This document shows positions 42,098-51,367 of a stretch of 64,000 nucleotides of DNA, piece by piece. Positions within the stretch are counted from its first letter, which is position 1; each line of letters starts with the position of its first letter. The notes below the pieces were generated by a model. That model was given only the letters and a program-made list of their open reading frames with translations, was not told where the DNA came from and did no database searches. Made by a program: the position numbers and the translations under genes. This stretch comes from Streptomyces sp. NBC_01304. GTDB taxonomy: Bacteria; Actinomycetota; Actinomycetes; Streptomycetales; Streptomycetaceae. The DNA lies in the NCBI RefSeq assembly GCF_035975855.1, contig NZ_CP109055.1, forward strand, positions 4,154,001 to 4,218,000. Reading direction: 5' to 3'.

Positions 42098-43662
42098 TGC
42101 GCGTCATGGCTCAAGTGGCGATGGTCATGAACCTCGACAAGTGCATCGGCTGCCACACCTGCTCCGTCACCTGCAAGCAAGCGTGGACGAACCGCAAGGG
42201 CACCGAGTACGTCTGGTTCAACAACGTCGAGACCCTCCCCGGCCAGGGCTATCCGCGCCGCTGGGAGGACCAGGAGAAGTGGAAGGGCGGCTGGGAACGC
42301 ACCCGTTCGGGTCGGCTCCGCCTCAAGGCAGGTGGCCGCCTGAAGCGGCTCGGGCAGATCTTCGCCAACCCGGAGATGCCCGAGATCGACGACTACTACC
42401 AGCCGTGGACGTACGAGTACAAGAACCTCACCGAGGCCCCGGCGGGCAACGACATGCCGGTCGCGCGGCCCGTCTCGCAGATCACCGGGGAGCCCATCGA
42501 CAAGATCGAATGGGGTCCGAACTGGGACGACAACCTGGGTGGTGCGCCCGAGCACGCCACCAAGGACCCGATCGTCGAGAAGATCAACAGGCAGATCGAC
42601 GGGAAGATCGACGGCCTCCGTAAGGAGGTGGGCGAACGGATCCGCATGGAGTTCGAGCAGAGCTTCATGTTCTATCTGCCGCGCGTGTGCGAGCACTGCC
42701 TCAACCCGGCCTGTGTGTCGGCCTGTCCGTCGGGCGCGATGTACAAGCGCGCCGAGGACGGCATCGTCCTCGTCGACCAGGACCAGTGCCGCGGCTGGCG
42801 GATGTGCGTGAGCTCGTGCCCGTACAAGAAGGTCTACTTCAACCACTCGACCGGCAAGGCCGAGAAGTGCACCTTCTGCTTCCCGCGCGTCGAGGTCGGG
42901 ATGCCGACCGTGTGCTCGGAGACCTGTGTCGGGCGGATGCGCTACATCGGCGTGATGCTGTACGACGCCGACAAGGTGGGGGCGGCCGCCGCCGTGGAGG
43001 ACGAACAGGACCTCTACCCGGCCCAGTTGGAGGCCTTCCTCGACCCGAACGACCCGGCCGTCGCGGCGGCCGCGCGGGCGAGCGGGATCACCGAGGAGTG
43101 GCTGGACGCGGCCCGCCGCTCCCCCGTCTTCGACCTGATCCGCACCTACCAGGTGGCGCTTCCGCTGCACCCGGAGTACCGCACCATGCCGATGGTCTGG
43201 TACGTCCCGCCGCTGTCGCCCGTCGTCGAGGCGGTCGCCGCGTGCGGGCAGGACGGGGAGGACGCCGGCAATCTGTTCGGCGCGATCGACGCGATGCGGA
43301 TCCCGGTGGAGTACCTGGCGGAGCTGCTCACGGCGGGCGACACGTACGCCGTGGACGCGGTCCTTCGGCGGATGGCCGCGATGCGCGCCTATATGCGGCG
43401 GATCAACCTCGGGCAGGAGCGCGACGAGTCGATCGCGGCCGCCGTCGGGCTGACGGGGACCGAGATGGAGGACATGTTCCGGCTGCTCGCCATCGCCAAG
43501 TACGAGGACCGGTACGTGATTCCGACCGCCGCGCGGGCGGACGCCGACGCGCTGGCCGAGTCCCATCCCCTCGACGGTGACGCGGGCTGTCCGGTGTCGG
43601 ACGAGGCGTTCGGCGCGAGCCCGGTCCTGCTGAACATGAGCCCCACGCGGAGGAGCGCATGA
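42097..43662 (+). CDS. narH: Respiratory nitrate reductase, beta subunit
   Basis: 521 residues, the electron-transfer subunit. Four cysteine groups are present: CIGCHTCSVTC (Cys16-Cys26), CEHCLNPACVSACPSG, CRGWRMCVSSCPYKK (with Trp in place of one Cys, giving the 3Fe-4S cluster) and CTFCFPR. They carry electrons from NarI hemes to NarG. Length is normal for NarH. ATG at 42097 overlaps the narG stop by one base (TGATG), and the stop overlaps narJ. There is no membrane segment. Confidence 0.97.
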   Translation: MRVMAQVAMVMNLDKCIGCHTCSVTCKQAWTNRKGTEYVWFNNVETLPGQGYPRRWEDQEKWKGGWERTRSGRLRLKAGGRLKRLGQIFANPEMPEIDDYYQPWTYEYKNLTEAPAGNDMPVARPVSQITGEPIDKIEWGPNWDDNLGGAPEHATKDPIVEKINRQIDGKIDGLRKEVGERIRMEFEQSFMFYLPRVCEHCLNPACVSACPSGAMYKRAEDGIVLVDQDQCRGWRMCVSSCPYKKVYFNHSTGKAEKCTFCFPRVEVGMPTVCSETCVGRMRYIGVMLYDADKVGAAAAVEDEQDLYPAQLEAFLDPNDPAVAAAARASGITEEWLDAARRSPVFDLIRTYQVALPLHPEYRTMPMVWYVPPLSPVVEAVAACGQDGEDAGNLFGAIDAMRIPVEYLAELLTAGDTYAVDAVLRRMAAMRAYMRRINLGQERDESIAAAVGLTGTEMEDMFRLLAIAKYEDRYVIPTAARADADALAESHPLDGDAGCPVSDEAFGASPVLLNMSPTRRSA

Positions 43663-44339
43663 ACGAGGAACGGGTAACTCCGGATGCCGTCGCACGCATT
43701 GTCGCCGCGCACTGTCTGCGCTACCCCGACGACCAGTTCCACGCCGCCCTCGCCCGGCTCGACGAAGCCCTCGACGGGGCGGCCACCGAACCGGCCGCAC
43801 TCCTGCGTGAGTTCATCGCCCACGCGCGCGTGACGCCAGTTCTCGAACTCGCCGCGCACTACACGGACACCTTCGACACCCGTAACCGCCGCTGCCTCTA
43901 CCTGACCTGGTGGACGGACGGCGACACCCGCAACCGGGGCCTGTCCCTCGTCCGCATCAAGCGGATCTACCGGGACTTCGGCCTGGAGTTCACCGGCGAC
44001 GAACTGCCCGACTTCCTCCCCGTGGCCCTGGAGTTCGCGGCCCGCCACCCGGAGGCGGGCACCGAGCTGCTCACCGAGCACCGGGCGGGTCTGGAACTGC
44101 TGCGGCTCGCGGTGACCGACGCCAACACCGTCTACGCGCGCGTGCTCGAAGCCGTCTGCGCGACGCTGCCCGGCCCGTCCCCGCAGACCAAGGCGGAGGC
44201 CAAGGCCCTTGCCCGCAGCGGGCCGCCGCGCGAGGCGGTCGGGCTCGAACCGCTCGGTCCCGGCGTCGGACCGGGTGCCGAGTTCGGCCCCGGCGTCGAA
44301 CTGCCCTGGCCCGTACTGCCCGAAAGGACCCCCGCCTGA
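43659..44339 (+). CDS. narJ: Nitrate reductase molybdenum cofactor assembly chaperone
   Basis: 226 residues, mostly helical, with the NarJ-type LYLTWWTDGDTRNRG and LPDFLPVALEFAARHPE segments. NarJ binds NarGH and allows cofactor insertion before membrane attachment. A disordered Gly/Pro tail ends at residue 226. The ATG at 43659 overlaps the narH stop (ATGA), and the stop overlaps narI, so translation is coupled through the operon. Confidence 0.95.
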   Translation: MNEERVTPDAVARIVAAHCLRYPDDQFHAALARLDEALDGAATEPAALLREFIAHARVTPVLELAAHYTDTFDTRNRRCLYLTWWTDGDTRNRGLSLVRIKRIYRDFGLEFTGDELPDFLPVALEFAARHPEAGTELLTEHRAGLELLRLAVTDANTVYARVLEAVCATLPGPSPQTKAEAKALARSGPPREAVGLEPLGPGVGPGAEFGPGVELPWPVLPERTPA

Positions 44340-45067
44340 TGTCCCTGCTCCTGTGGGGCGTCATGCCCTACGTCGCCGTCGTGATGCTGATCGCGGGGCT
44401 CGTGTGGCGTGCGCGCTACGACAAGTTCGGCTGGACCACGCACTCCACGCAGGTGCACGAGTCACGGCTGCTGCGCATCGGCTCGCCCCTCTTCCACTTC
44501 GGGATGGCCTTCGTCGTGCTCGGGCACGTCGTCGGCCTCGTCGTCCCGAAGAGCTGGACGGACGCGGTGGGTGTCAGCGACCACACGTACCACCTGGTCG
44601 CGATCTCGACGGGCGCGGTCGCGGGCGTCGCGGCGATCACCGGCATCGGCATCCTCGTGTACCGCCGCTTCAAGGTGCCCGCCGTACGCAGGGCGACGCT
44701 GCGCAGCGACCACCTGATGTACACGTTCCTGCTCGGCGCGATGATCCTCGGCCTGGCCGCGACCGTCCTCAACTCGGCGGGCGCGATGGGCGATTACAAC
44801 TACCGGGACGGCATCTCGCTGTGGTTCCGGTCGCTGTTCACCTTCCAGCCGGACTACGCGCTGATGGGGCAGGCGCCGGTCGCCTTCCAGCTGCACATTC
44901 TCTTTGGGTTCGTGCTGTTCTCGCTGATCCCGTACTCGCGTCTCGTGCACATCTTCAGCGCACCGGTGAAGTACGTGTTCCGGCCGTACGTGGTGTACCG
45001 CAGCCGGGACCCGCAGGAGCTGGCCAATCGTCCGCAGAAGCGCGGCTGGGAGCGGGTGGGCTCGTGA
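44339..45067 (+). CDS. narI: Respiratory nitrate reductase, gamma subunit (cytochrome b)
   Basis: 242 residues, five membrane helices with heme-binding histidines in HFGMAFVVLGH (helix 2) and in FQLHILFGF together with SRLVH (later helices). It takes electrons from menaquinol and passes them to NarH. It ends in a positively charged RPQKRGWERV tail. ATG at 44339 overlaps the narJ stop (TGATG), and its stop overlaps the radical SAM gene (TGATG). The two b-type hemes create a demand for heme under low oxygen. Confidence 0.96.
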   Translation: MSLLLWGVMPYVAVVMLIAGLVWRARYDKFGWTTHSTQVHESRLLRIGSPLFHFGMAFVVLGHVVGLVVPKSWTDAVGVSDHTYHLVAISTGAVAGVAAITGIGILVYRRFKVPAVRRATLRSDHLMYTFLLGAMILGLAATVLNSAGAMGDYNYRDGISLWFRSLFTFQPDYALMGQAPVAFQLHILFGFVLFSLIPYSRLVHIFSAPVKYVFRPYVVYRSRDPQELANRPQKRGWERVGS

Positions 45068-46266
45068 TGCACGGCATGAATACGAAGAGGGCGAAGAACG
45101 TCGTGCGCACCCCGAAGCACTCGGTCGACGACCGGCCCTTCATCGTCATCTGGGAGGCCACGCGCGCGTGCCCGCTGGCCTGTCTGCACTGCCGTGCGGA
45201 GGCGCAGTTGGCGCGGGACCCCGAGGAGCTGGACGGGGCCGACGCGCGGCGGGTCATGGACCAGATCGCGGCGTTCGGGAAGCCGAGCCCGCTGTTCGTG
45301 ATCACCGGGGGTGATCCGTTCCAGCGCGCCGACCTGACCGAGCTCATCGAGTACGGGACCTCGCTGGGCCTGCGGATCGCGGTGTCGCCGTCCGGGACAC
45401 CGACGCTCACGCGGTCGAACCTGACGGCGGTGCGGGATGCGGGGGCGGTGGCTCTTTCCCTGTCCCTGGACGGGTCCACGGCCGAGCGGCACGACTCCTT
45501 CCGGGGTGTGCAGGGCGTGTACGACTGGACCCTGGACGGCTGGCGGACCGCCCGTGAGCTGGGCCTCAAGGTGCAGATCAACACGACCGTGACGCGGTAC
45601 AGCCTGCCGGACCTGGCGGACATCGCGGCGGTCGTGAAGCGCGAGGGCGCGATGATCTGGAGCGGGTTCATCCTGGTCCCGACGGGTCGGGGGGAGGCGC
45701 TTTCCGCACTCGGTGCGGACGAGGTCGAGGACGTCATGCACTTCCTCTACGACGCCGGGGCCGTCATGGCCACGAAGACGACCGAGGGTCATCACTTCCG
45801 GCGGGTCGCCCTTCAGCGCACCATCCTGGCGCGGCACGGGGAGGCGCCTTCGCTGGGGCCCGTGCATGCGTCGCTGTCCGCTCGGGCCGCGGAGCTCGGG
45901 CTGTTCTCCGGGGAGCAGCGGGCCGTTCGCCGCCCTCCGATGGATGTCGGCTCCGGCCGCGGGTTCGTGTTCATCTCGCACACGGGTGAGGTGACGCCGT
46001 CGGGGTTCCTGCCGTTGTCGGCGGGCAATGTGAAGAACCATCCGCTGACGGAGATCTACCGGGGGTCGGCCCTTTTCGCTTCGCTGCGGGATCCGTCGTT
46101 GCTCGAGGGCAAGTGCGGGCGGTGTGAGTTCAACACCGTGTGCGGGGGGTCGCGGTCGCGGGCCTATGGGGTTTCGGGGCGGACGTTGGCCGAGGATCCG
46201 TGGTGTGCGTATGAGCCGGGGTCGTTCGCCTATCAGGAGGAGCTGCGGGAATTGTTGCCGGTCTAA
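45067..46266 (+). CDS. Radical SAM/SPASM protein coupled to the nar operon (possible heme enzyme)
   Basis: 399 residues. The radical SAM CxxxCxxC (CPLACLHC, about 35-42) and ITGGDPF are clear, and a SPASM-type C-terminal cysteine set appears (CGRCEFNTVCGG, with a further Cys in WCAYEPG). It resembles the TIGR04053 group and, in arrangement, AhbD-type heme enzymes. A role in oxygen-independent heme formation or peptide modification is possible. I favour heme because it is translationally coupled to narI and a HemY-type gene follows, but no direct proof exists. ATG at 45067 overlaps the narI stop. No precursor peptide gene is seen nearby. Confidence 0.8.
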   Translation: MHGMNTKRAKNVVRTPKHSVDDRPFIVIWEATRACPLACLHCRAEAQLARDPEELDGADARRVMDQIAAFGKPSPLFVITGGDPFQRADLTELIEYGTSLGLRIAVSPSGTPTLTRSNLTAVRDAGAVALSLSLDGSTAERHDSFRGVQGVYDWTLDGWRTARELGLKVQINTTVTRYSLPDLADIAAVVKREGAMIWSGFILVPTGRGEALSALGADEVEDVMHFLYDAGAVMATKTTEGHHFRRVALQRTILARHGEAPSLGPVHASLSARAAELGLFSGEQRAVRRPPMDVGSGRGFVFISHTGEVTPSGFLPLSAGNVKNHPLTEIYRGSALFASLRDPSLLEGKCGRCEFNTVCGGSRSRAYGVSGRTLAEDPWCAYEPGSFAYQEELRELLPV

Positions 46267-46268
46267 TT

Positions 46269-46347
46269 TCCCCCACCCCGCCCCTTCCCGTAAGGCTGCG
46301 CCGCCTTCCGCCCTGCGGGCGGTGTCCTCAAACGCCGGACGGGCTGA
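46269..46347 (+). repeat. Dispersed GC-rich repeat, copy D
   Basis: A copy of the family (CCCCACCCCGCCCCTTCCCG ... CCTCAAACGCCGGACGGGCTGA) directly after the radical SAM gene stop. Confidence 0.8.
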
Positions 46348-46391
46348 TTCATCAGGCCTCGACCATTCAGCCCGTCCGGCGTTTGAGGACA
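46323..46391. terminator. Large inverted repeat formed by copies D and E
   Basis: The last 25 bp of copy D and the first 25 bp of inverted copy E are perfect complements (46323-46347 and 46367-46391), separated by 19 nt. The resulting hairpin lies in the 360-bp gap between the radical SAM gene and hemY and could stop the nar transcript. No other gene is seen in that gap. Confidence 0.6.
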
Positions 46392-46432
46392 GTCTTTGAA
46401 GCCGGCGGCAGCCTTACGGGAAGGGGCGGGGC
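46367..46432 (-). repeat. Dispersed GC-rich repeat, inverted copy E
   Basis: An inverted, slightly shorter family member (TCAGCCCGTCCGGCGTTTGAG ... CCTTACGGGAAGGGGCGGGG). Paired with copy D it forms a near-palindromic unit. Confidence 0.75.
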
Positions 46433-46627
46433 GAAATCGTTCTTCCGGCACCGGAATTCCGACCATAAGGACGACACCCCAACCGCCCCATGGGAAAACC
46501 CTGTGGAAAGCCCGCCCCAAGGGGGCCGAACTACCCACCCCGAGGGCCGGAAGCCCTCCATTTCCCGCCTCCCCGCCTACGTACCGTAAGAACGCAGCGA
46601 CCAGCGGCCCATCAAGGGAGCAAAACC

Positions 46628-47995
46628 ATGCGCTCAGTGATCGTCATCGGCGGCGGAATCAGCGGCCTCGCCGCAGCCTGGCAGCTCCGCGGGCGGGCCG
46701 ACGTCACGGTCCTGGAGAGCGACCCCCGCATCGGCGGCAAGCTCCGCACCAGCAGCGTCGCCGGCATCCCGGTGGACGAGGGCGCCGAGTCGATCATGGC
46801 GCTGCGGCCCGAGGCCGTGGAGCTCGCACAGGAGGTCGGCCTCGGCGCGGACCTCTGCGACCCGTCCTCGGCCCCCACCACCGTGTGGACGCACAGCGCG
46901 CTGCGCCCCATGCCCCGCGGTCACGTCATGGGCATCCCGACCGAGCCGCGCACGCTCGCCGGCACCGGGCTGCTCAGCGACGAGGGCCTGGAGCGGCTGT
47001 GCCGCGAGGAGGAACTGCCCGCGACGCCGCTCACCGGTGATGTCTCCGTCGCCGGATACCTCGCGGAGCGGATCGGCCAGGAAGCCGTGGACCACCTCGT
47101 CGAGCCGATGCTCGGCGGCGTCTACGCGGGCCGCGCCGACCGCCTCTCGCTGCGCTCCTCCATGCCGCGCCTCGCCGCCGTCGCCGAGCAGGGCGGCTCG
47201 ATCATCGCCGCGCTGCGCCGGGTGCGCGCGGCCGGCGCCCCCAAGGCCTCACCCGTGCAGGGCGTGCGCGGCGGCACCGGGCGGCTCCCGATGGCCGTCG
47301 CCGAGGCCAGCGGCGCCCGCATCCTCACCTCCACCCGCGCCCGCGATCTGCAGCGCACCCCGGCCGGGAAGTGGCGCGTCCTCGCCGTCACCGGTGACGG
47401 GCCGCTCGTCATGGAGGCCGACGCGGTGATCCTGGCGCTTCCCGCGTACGCCGCCGGGGAGCTGCTGCGCGGTCACGCGCCGGCCGCCGACGAGGAGCTC
47501 TCGGCGATCGTGCACGCCTCGACCGCGGTCGTCACCATGGCCTTCAACCGGGCGCAGGCGCCCGTGCTGCCCGACGGCAACGGCTTCCTCGTTCCCGCCG
47601 TGGACGGGCACACCATCAAGGCCGCGTCCTTCCTCAGCAACAAGTGGGGCTGGCTGGCGGAGTCCTCGCCGGACATGTTCGTGCTGCGGGCGTCGATCGG
47701 GCGGGCCGGAGAAGAGGCCCAACTCGATGCGCCGGACCGGCACTTGATCCGTACCGCGGTGTCCGAGCTGCATCTTGCGGCGGGGCGGATGGGTGAGCCT
47801 GTCGCGGCTCGGGTCACTCGGTGGACGCGGGGGCTGCCGCAGTACGGCGTGGGGCATGCGGATCGGGTTTCGCGGATTCGGGAATCCGTGGGCAAGCTGC
47901 CCGGGGTCGAGCTGTGCGGCGCTTCTTACGAAGGTGTGGGGGTGGCTGCGTGTGTGGCCACGGGGCGTGCGGCTGCTCGGCGGCTGGCCGAATAG
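46628..47995 (+). CDS. hemY: HemY/CgoX-type (copro/proto)porphyrinogen III oxidase
   Basis: 455 residues. An FAD-binding dinucleotide fold (VIVIGGGISGLAAAW at residues 4-18 and VLESDPRIGGK) and C-terminal LPGVELCGASYEGVGVAACV are typical of the HemY/CgoX flavoenzyme. In actinobacteria it oxidises coproporphyrinogen III in the coproporphyrin-dependent heme pathway. ATG at 46628 has AAGGGAGC 7 nt upstream. Placement by nar and a radical SAM gene ties it to respiratory heme supply. Since Streptomyces usually keeps a hem cluster elsewhere, this might be a second copy; that needs a genome check. Dispersed repeats flank it on both sides. Confidence 0.88.
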   Translation: MRSVIVIGGGISGLAAAWQLRGRADVTVLESDPRIGGKLRTSSVAGIPVDEGAESIMALRPEAVELAQEVGLGADLCDPSSAPTTVWTHSALRPMPRGHVMGIPTEPRTLAGTGLLSDEGLERLCREEELPATPLTGDVSVAGYLAERIGQEAVDHLVEPMLGGVYAGRADRLSLRSSMPRLAAVAEQGGSIIAALRRVRAAGAPKASPVQGVRGGTGRLPMAVAEASGARILTSTRARDLQRTPAGKWRVLAVTGDGPLVMEADAVILALPAYAAGELLRGHAPAADEELSAIVHASTAVVTMAFNRAQAPVLPDGNGFLVPAVDGHTIKAASFLSNKWGWLAESSPDMFVLRASIGRAGEEAQLDAPDRHLIRTAVSELHLAAGRMGEPVAARVTRWTRGLPQYGVGHADRVSRIRESVGKLPGVELCGASYEGVGVAACVATGRAAARRLAE

Positions 47996-48003
47996 AGATT
48001 TGG

Positions 48004-48103
48004 CCCGCCCCGCCCCTTCCCTGAATTCTGCGAAGCCCGGGGCTCCGCCCCTGGCCCCCAGATCGGCCTGCGGCCTCTGTCCTCAAACGCCGGACGGGCT
48101 GAA
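48004..48103 (+). repeat. Dispersed GC-rich repeat, copy F
   Basis: About 100 bp with an extra GGGGCTCCGCCCC insert in the middle and the same CCTCAAACGCCGGACGGGCTGAATGA end. It lies in the 190-bp gap between hemY and the first peptidase gene. Confidence 0.75.
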
Positions 48104-48187
48104 TGAACGCCGACCGGGCTGACGGGTGATCACCTGTACGGCCCGCGCCCCGAGCGCCCCACCTGACCCCACCGCAGGATGGGACCC

Positions 48188-49711
48188 ATGCCGATCCCGC
48201 GCCGCCGCGCCGCCATGGCCGCCCTCGCCTCCGTCGCCCTCCTGACCGCCACCCTCGGGGCCTGCAGCGACACCAAGGCCGAGGACCTTCCCTCGCAGAA
48301 GCTGAGCTGGAAGTCCTGCCCCGCCCCGGACGCGGCCCAGGGCGGCGGCGAGGCGCCGGGCAAGGAGTGGGAGTGCGCCGGGATGAAGGCGCCGCTCAGC
48401 TGGGACGACCCCAAGGGCGACACCATCGACCTGGCGCTGATCCGGGCCAAGGCCAGCGAGAAGGGGCAGCGCATCGGGTCGCTGCTCTTCAACTTCGGCG
48501 GGCCCGGCGGCTCCGGCGTACTCACGCTGCCCGCGTTCGGCGAGGACTACGCGAAGCTGCGTACGCGCTATGACCTGGTCAGCTTCGACCCGCGCGGGGT
48601 CGGCCGCAGTGCCCCCGTGAAGTGCGAGGACGACGCCCAGCTGGACGCGTACTACCAGCAGGACTCGACGCCCGACGACGCCGCCGAGGAGCAGACCCTG
48701 GTGGAGGGGGTGAAGACCTTCAACGGTGCGTGCGAGGAGAAGTCCGGCAAGGTGCTGCCCCATGTGCGGACCACCGATGCCGCCCGCGACATGGATCTGA
48801 TGCGGCAGGTGCTCGGCGACGACAAGCTGCACTACTTCGGAATCTCGTACGGGACCGAACTGGGCGGCGTCTACGCCCACTTGTTCCCCAAGAACGTCGG
48901 GCGGACCGTCTTCGACGCCGTCGTCGATCCGACGCAGACCCCCGAGCAGGGCTCCCTCGGGCAGGCCAAGGGCTTTCAGCGGGCCCTGGAGAACTACGCC
49001 AAGGACTGCACCTCGAAGGTCGAGGACTGCCCGGTCGGCGACACCGCCGAGGAGGTGCAGACGAAGATCGCAGGCCTGCTGAAGGAGCTGGACGCCAAGC
49101 CGCTGCCGGGTGCCGGCGAGCGCAAGCTGACCCAGACCACGGCGACCAACGGCATCGCGCAGTCGCTGTACTCGCAGGACTTCTGGCCGTATCTGACGGA
49201 GGGCCTGGAACAGGCCTATGACGGCGACGGCAAGATCCTCATGACGCTCTCCGACTCGATGAACGGGCGCTCCCCCGACGGCTCGTACAGCAATATCCAG
49301 GCGGCCAACATCTCCATCAACTGCTCGGACGACAAGCCCCGTTACACGGTGGCCGACGTCAAGGCGAAGCTGCCCGAGTTCCGCAAGGTGTCGCCGCTGT
49401 TCGGCGACTACCTGGCCTGGGGCATGGTCAGCTGCACCGACTGGGCCGTGCCGGGCGCATCGGACCATCCGGACGTGAGCGCCGGCGGTTCGGCACCGAT
49501 CGTGGTCGTCGGCAACACCGGGGACCCGGCGACGCCTTACGAGGGCGCGAAGAAAATGGTCGACGCGCTCGGCAAGGGCGTCGGCGTCGAGTTGACGTAC
49601 AAGGGGCAGGGGCACGGCGCGTACGACAGCGGCAACAAGTGCGTGCAGGACGCCGTGAACGGCTATCTGCTGGACGGCAGGTCGCCCGCGGCCGGCACTG
49701 TCTGCGGCTAG
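48188..49711 (+). CDS. Secreted lipoprotein peptidase, SlpD/Tap-like alpha/beta hydrolase (1 of 4)
   Basis: 507 residues, an extracellular alpha/beta-hydrolase resembling mycelium-associated Slp and tripeptidyl-aminopeptidase enzymes of Streptomyces. A signal peptide ends at the lipobox LGAC, so the mature enzyme is lipid-anchored. The nucleophile elbow GISYGTELGG gives Ser, GDPATP gives Asp, and GQGHGAYDSG gives His. Oxyanion region FNFGGPGGSG is present. It releases short N-terminal peptides by family analogy. ATG at 48188 (MPIPRRRAAM) is preferred on ribosome-site grounds; an in-frame ATG at 48179 exists. It is the first of four tandem paralogues on the plus strand. Confidence 0.85.
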   Translation: MPIPRRRAAMAALASVALLTATLGACSDTKAEDLPSQKLSWKSCPAPDAAQGGGEAPGKEWECAGMKAPLSWDDPKGDTIDLALIRAKASEKGQRIGSLLFNFGGPGGSGVLTLPAFGEDYAKLRTRYDLVSFDPRGVGRSAPVKCEDDAQLDAYYQQDSTPDDAAEEQTLVEGVKTFNGACEEKSGKVLPHVRTTDAARDMDLMRQVLGDDKLHYFGISYGTELGGVYAHLFPKNVGRTVFDAVVDPTQTPEQGSLGQAKGFQRALENYAKDCTSKVEDCPVGDTAEEVQTKIAGLLKELDAKPLPGAGERKLTQTTATNGIAQSLYSQDFWPYLTEGLEQAYDGDGKILMTLSDSMNGRSPDGSYSNIQAANISINCSDDKPRYTVADVKAKLPEFRKVSPLFGDYLAWGMVSCTDWAVPGASDHPDVSAGGSAPIVVVGNTGDPATPYEGAKKMVDALGKGVGVELTYKGQGHGAYDSGNKCVQDAVNGYLLDGRSPAAGTVCG

Positions 49712-49779
49712 CAACGTGGAGGCGCACATGCGGCGCCCGTACGATGGCCGGACTGTCGCTCCAGGGGGGAAGTCCGTCA

Positions 49780-51357
49780 ATGGCAGGTTTCGTACGCACA
49801 ATTCCTGTACGTCCCATAGTCGGGGCCGTGTTGGTCGCCATGCTCGCCGTCGGCTGCGGCAGCGGCGGGTCGGACAAGGGCGAGGGCGACGGCAAGGGCT
49901 CCGCGGAGCCCTCCGCGAGCAAGGCGGCCGACAGCGAGACCACCCCCGCACCCGAGCAGATCAAGCTGCCCGCCGCACTCACCGGGCAGAAGCTGGACTG
50001 GGGCCGCTGTGACAGCGCGGCGGGCGGCAGTTGGCAGTGCGCCACCATGAAGGCGCCGCTCGACTACGCCAAGCCCGACGGCGAGACCATCGGGATCGAG
50101 CTCGTGCGCAGCAAGGCCACCGGCTCCTCGGGGCGCCTCGGTTCGCTGCTCTTCAACTTCGGCGGGCCCGGCGGCTCCGGTGTCTCCGGGCTGCCGCCCT
50201 TCGAGCCCGCGCTCGGCGCGCTGCACGAGCGCTACGACCTGGTGAGCTTCGACCCGCGCGGCGTCGCGGCGAGCGAAGGGGTGCGCTGCCGGGACGACCG
50301 GGAGCTGGAGAAGTCCTTCACCACGGTCGACGTCACCCCGGACACGGCCGCCGAGGAGAAGGCGTACTTCAAGGACGCCGCCGACTTCGGCGCCGGCTGC
50401 GAGCGCCGGGCCGGGAAGGTGCTGCCGTACGTCGCCACGACCGGCGCCGCACGCGACATGGACCTGATGCGGCAGGTGCTCGGCGACAAGAAGCTGCACT
50501 ATCTCGGATTCTCGTACGGGACCGAACTGGGCGGTGTCTACGCCCACTTGTTCCCCAAGAACGTGGGCCGGATGGTCCTCGACGCGGTGGTCGACCCGAG
50601 CGCGGACTCGGTGGGGCACGCCAAGAACCAGACGACCGGGTTCCAGCGGGCCCTGGAGAACTACCTCAAGTCCGAGGGCGAGGACCCGAAGCAGGGCACC
50701 CGGGACATCGCCGCCCTGCTCAAGCGGATGGACGCGGAGCCGCTGCCCGCGACGGACAGCCGGGAGCTCACCGAATCCCTTGCCGTCACCGGCATCACCG
50801 CCGCGCTGTACAGCGAGAGCCGCTGGCCGGAGCTGACCGACGCCCTCTCGGCGGCCAGGGACGGACGGGGCGGCCCGCTGCTCACGCTCGCCGACTCCTA
50901 CAACGACCGTGAGCCGAGCGGCCGTTACGGCACCCAGAGCCACGCCCAGCGCGCCATCTCCTGCGCCGACGCCAAGGGCCGTCCCACGCCAAAGGAGGCC
51001 AAGGCCTCGCTCGCCGAGTTCCGGAAGATCTCGCCCGTCTTCGGCCCGTTCCTCGGCTGGGACACCGCGGGCTGGTGCCACGAGTGGCCGGTCGAGGGCG
51101 AGTTCGAGACGCCCGAGGTGAGCGCGCCCGGCGCGGCACCGATGCTGGTCGTCGGCACGACGGGCGACTCGGCGACGCCGTACGAGGGGGCCCGCAAGAT
51201 GGCCGACGAGCTGGGCGAGGACGTGGGCGTACTCCTGACGTTCAAGGGCGAGGGGCACGGCGCGTACGCGAGCGGCAACGCCTGCGTGGACTCGACCGTC
51301 AACGACTATCTGCTCGATCACGAGGTGCCCGAGGACGGGAAGGTCTGCTCGTCCTGA
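49780..51357 (+). CDS. Secreted lipoprotein peptidase, SlpD/Tap-like (2 of 4)
   Basis: 525 residues with the same architecture: signal peptide with lipobox LAVGC, a low-complexity Ser/Lys/Glu linker, FNFGGPGGSG, the nucleophile GFSYGTELGG, GDSATP and GEGHGAYASG. GFSYG replaces the GISYG seen in its neighbours. ATG at 49780 has GGGGGGAAG about 9 nt upstream. After the stop comes an 18-bp tandem repeat and then a terminator, so it can be an independent unit or end a two-gene transcript with the first paralogue (68-bp gap). Confidence 0.84.
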   Translation: MAGFVRTIPVRPIVGAVLVAMLAVGCGSGGSDKGEGDGKGSAEPSASKAADSETTPAPEQIKLPAALTGQKLDWGRCDSAAGGSWQCATMKAPLDYAKPDGETIGIELVRSKATGSSGRLGSLLFNFGGPGGSGVSGLPPFEPALGALHERYDLVSFDPRGVAASEGVRCRDDRELEKSFTTVDVTPDTAAEEKAYFKDAADFGAGCERRAGKVLPYVATTGAARDMDLMRQVLGDKKLHYLGFSYGTELGGVYAHLFPKNVGRMVLDAVVDPSADSVGHAKNQTTGFQRALENYLKSEGEDPKQGTRDIAALLKRMDAEPLPATDSRELTESLAVTGITAALYSESRWPELTDALSAARDGRGGPLLTLADSYNDREPSGRYGTQSHAQRAISCADAKGRPTPKEAKASLAEFRKISPVFGPFLGWDTAGWCHEWPVEGEFETPEVSAPGAAPMLVVGTTGDSATPYEGARKMADELGEDVGVLLTFKGEGHGAYASGNACVDSTVNDYLLDHEVPEDGKVCSS

Positions 51358-51367
51358 TCCAGGGCCT

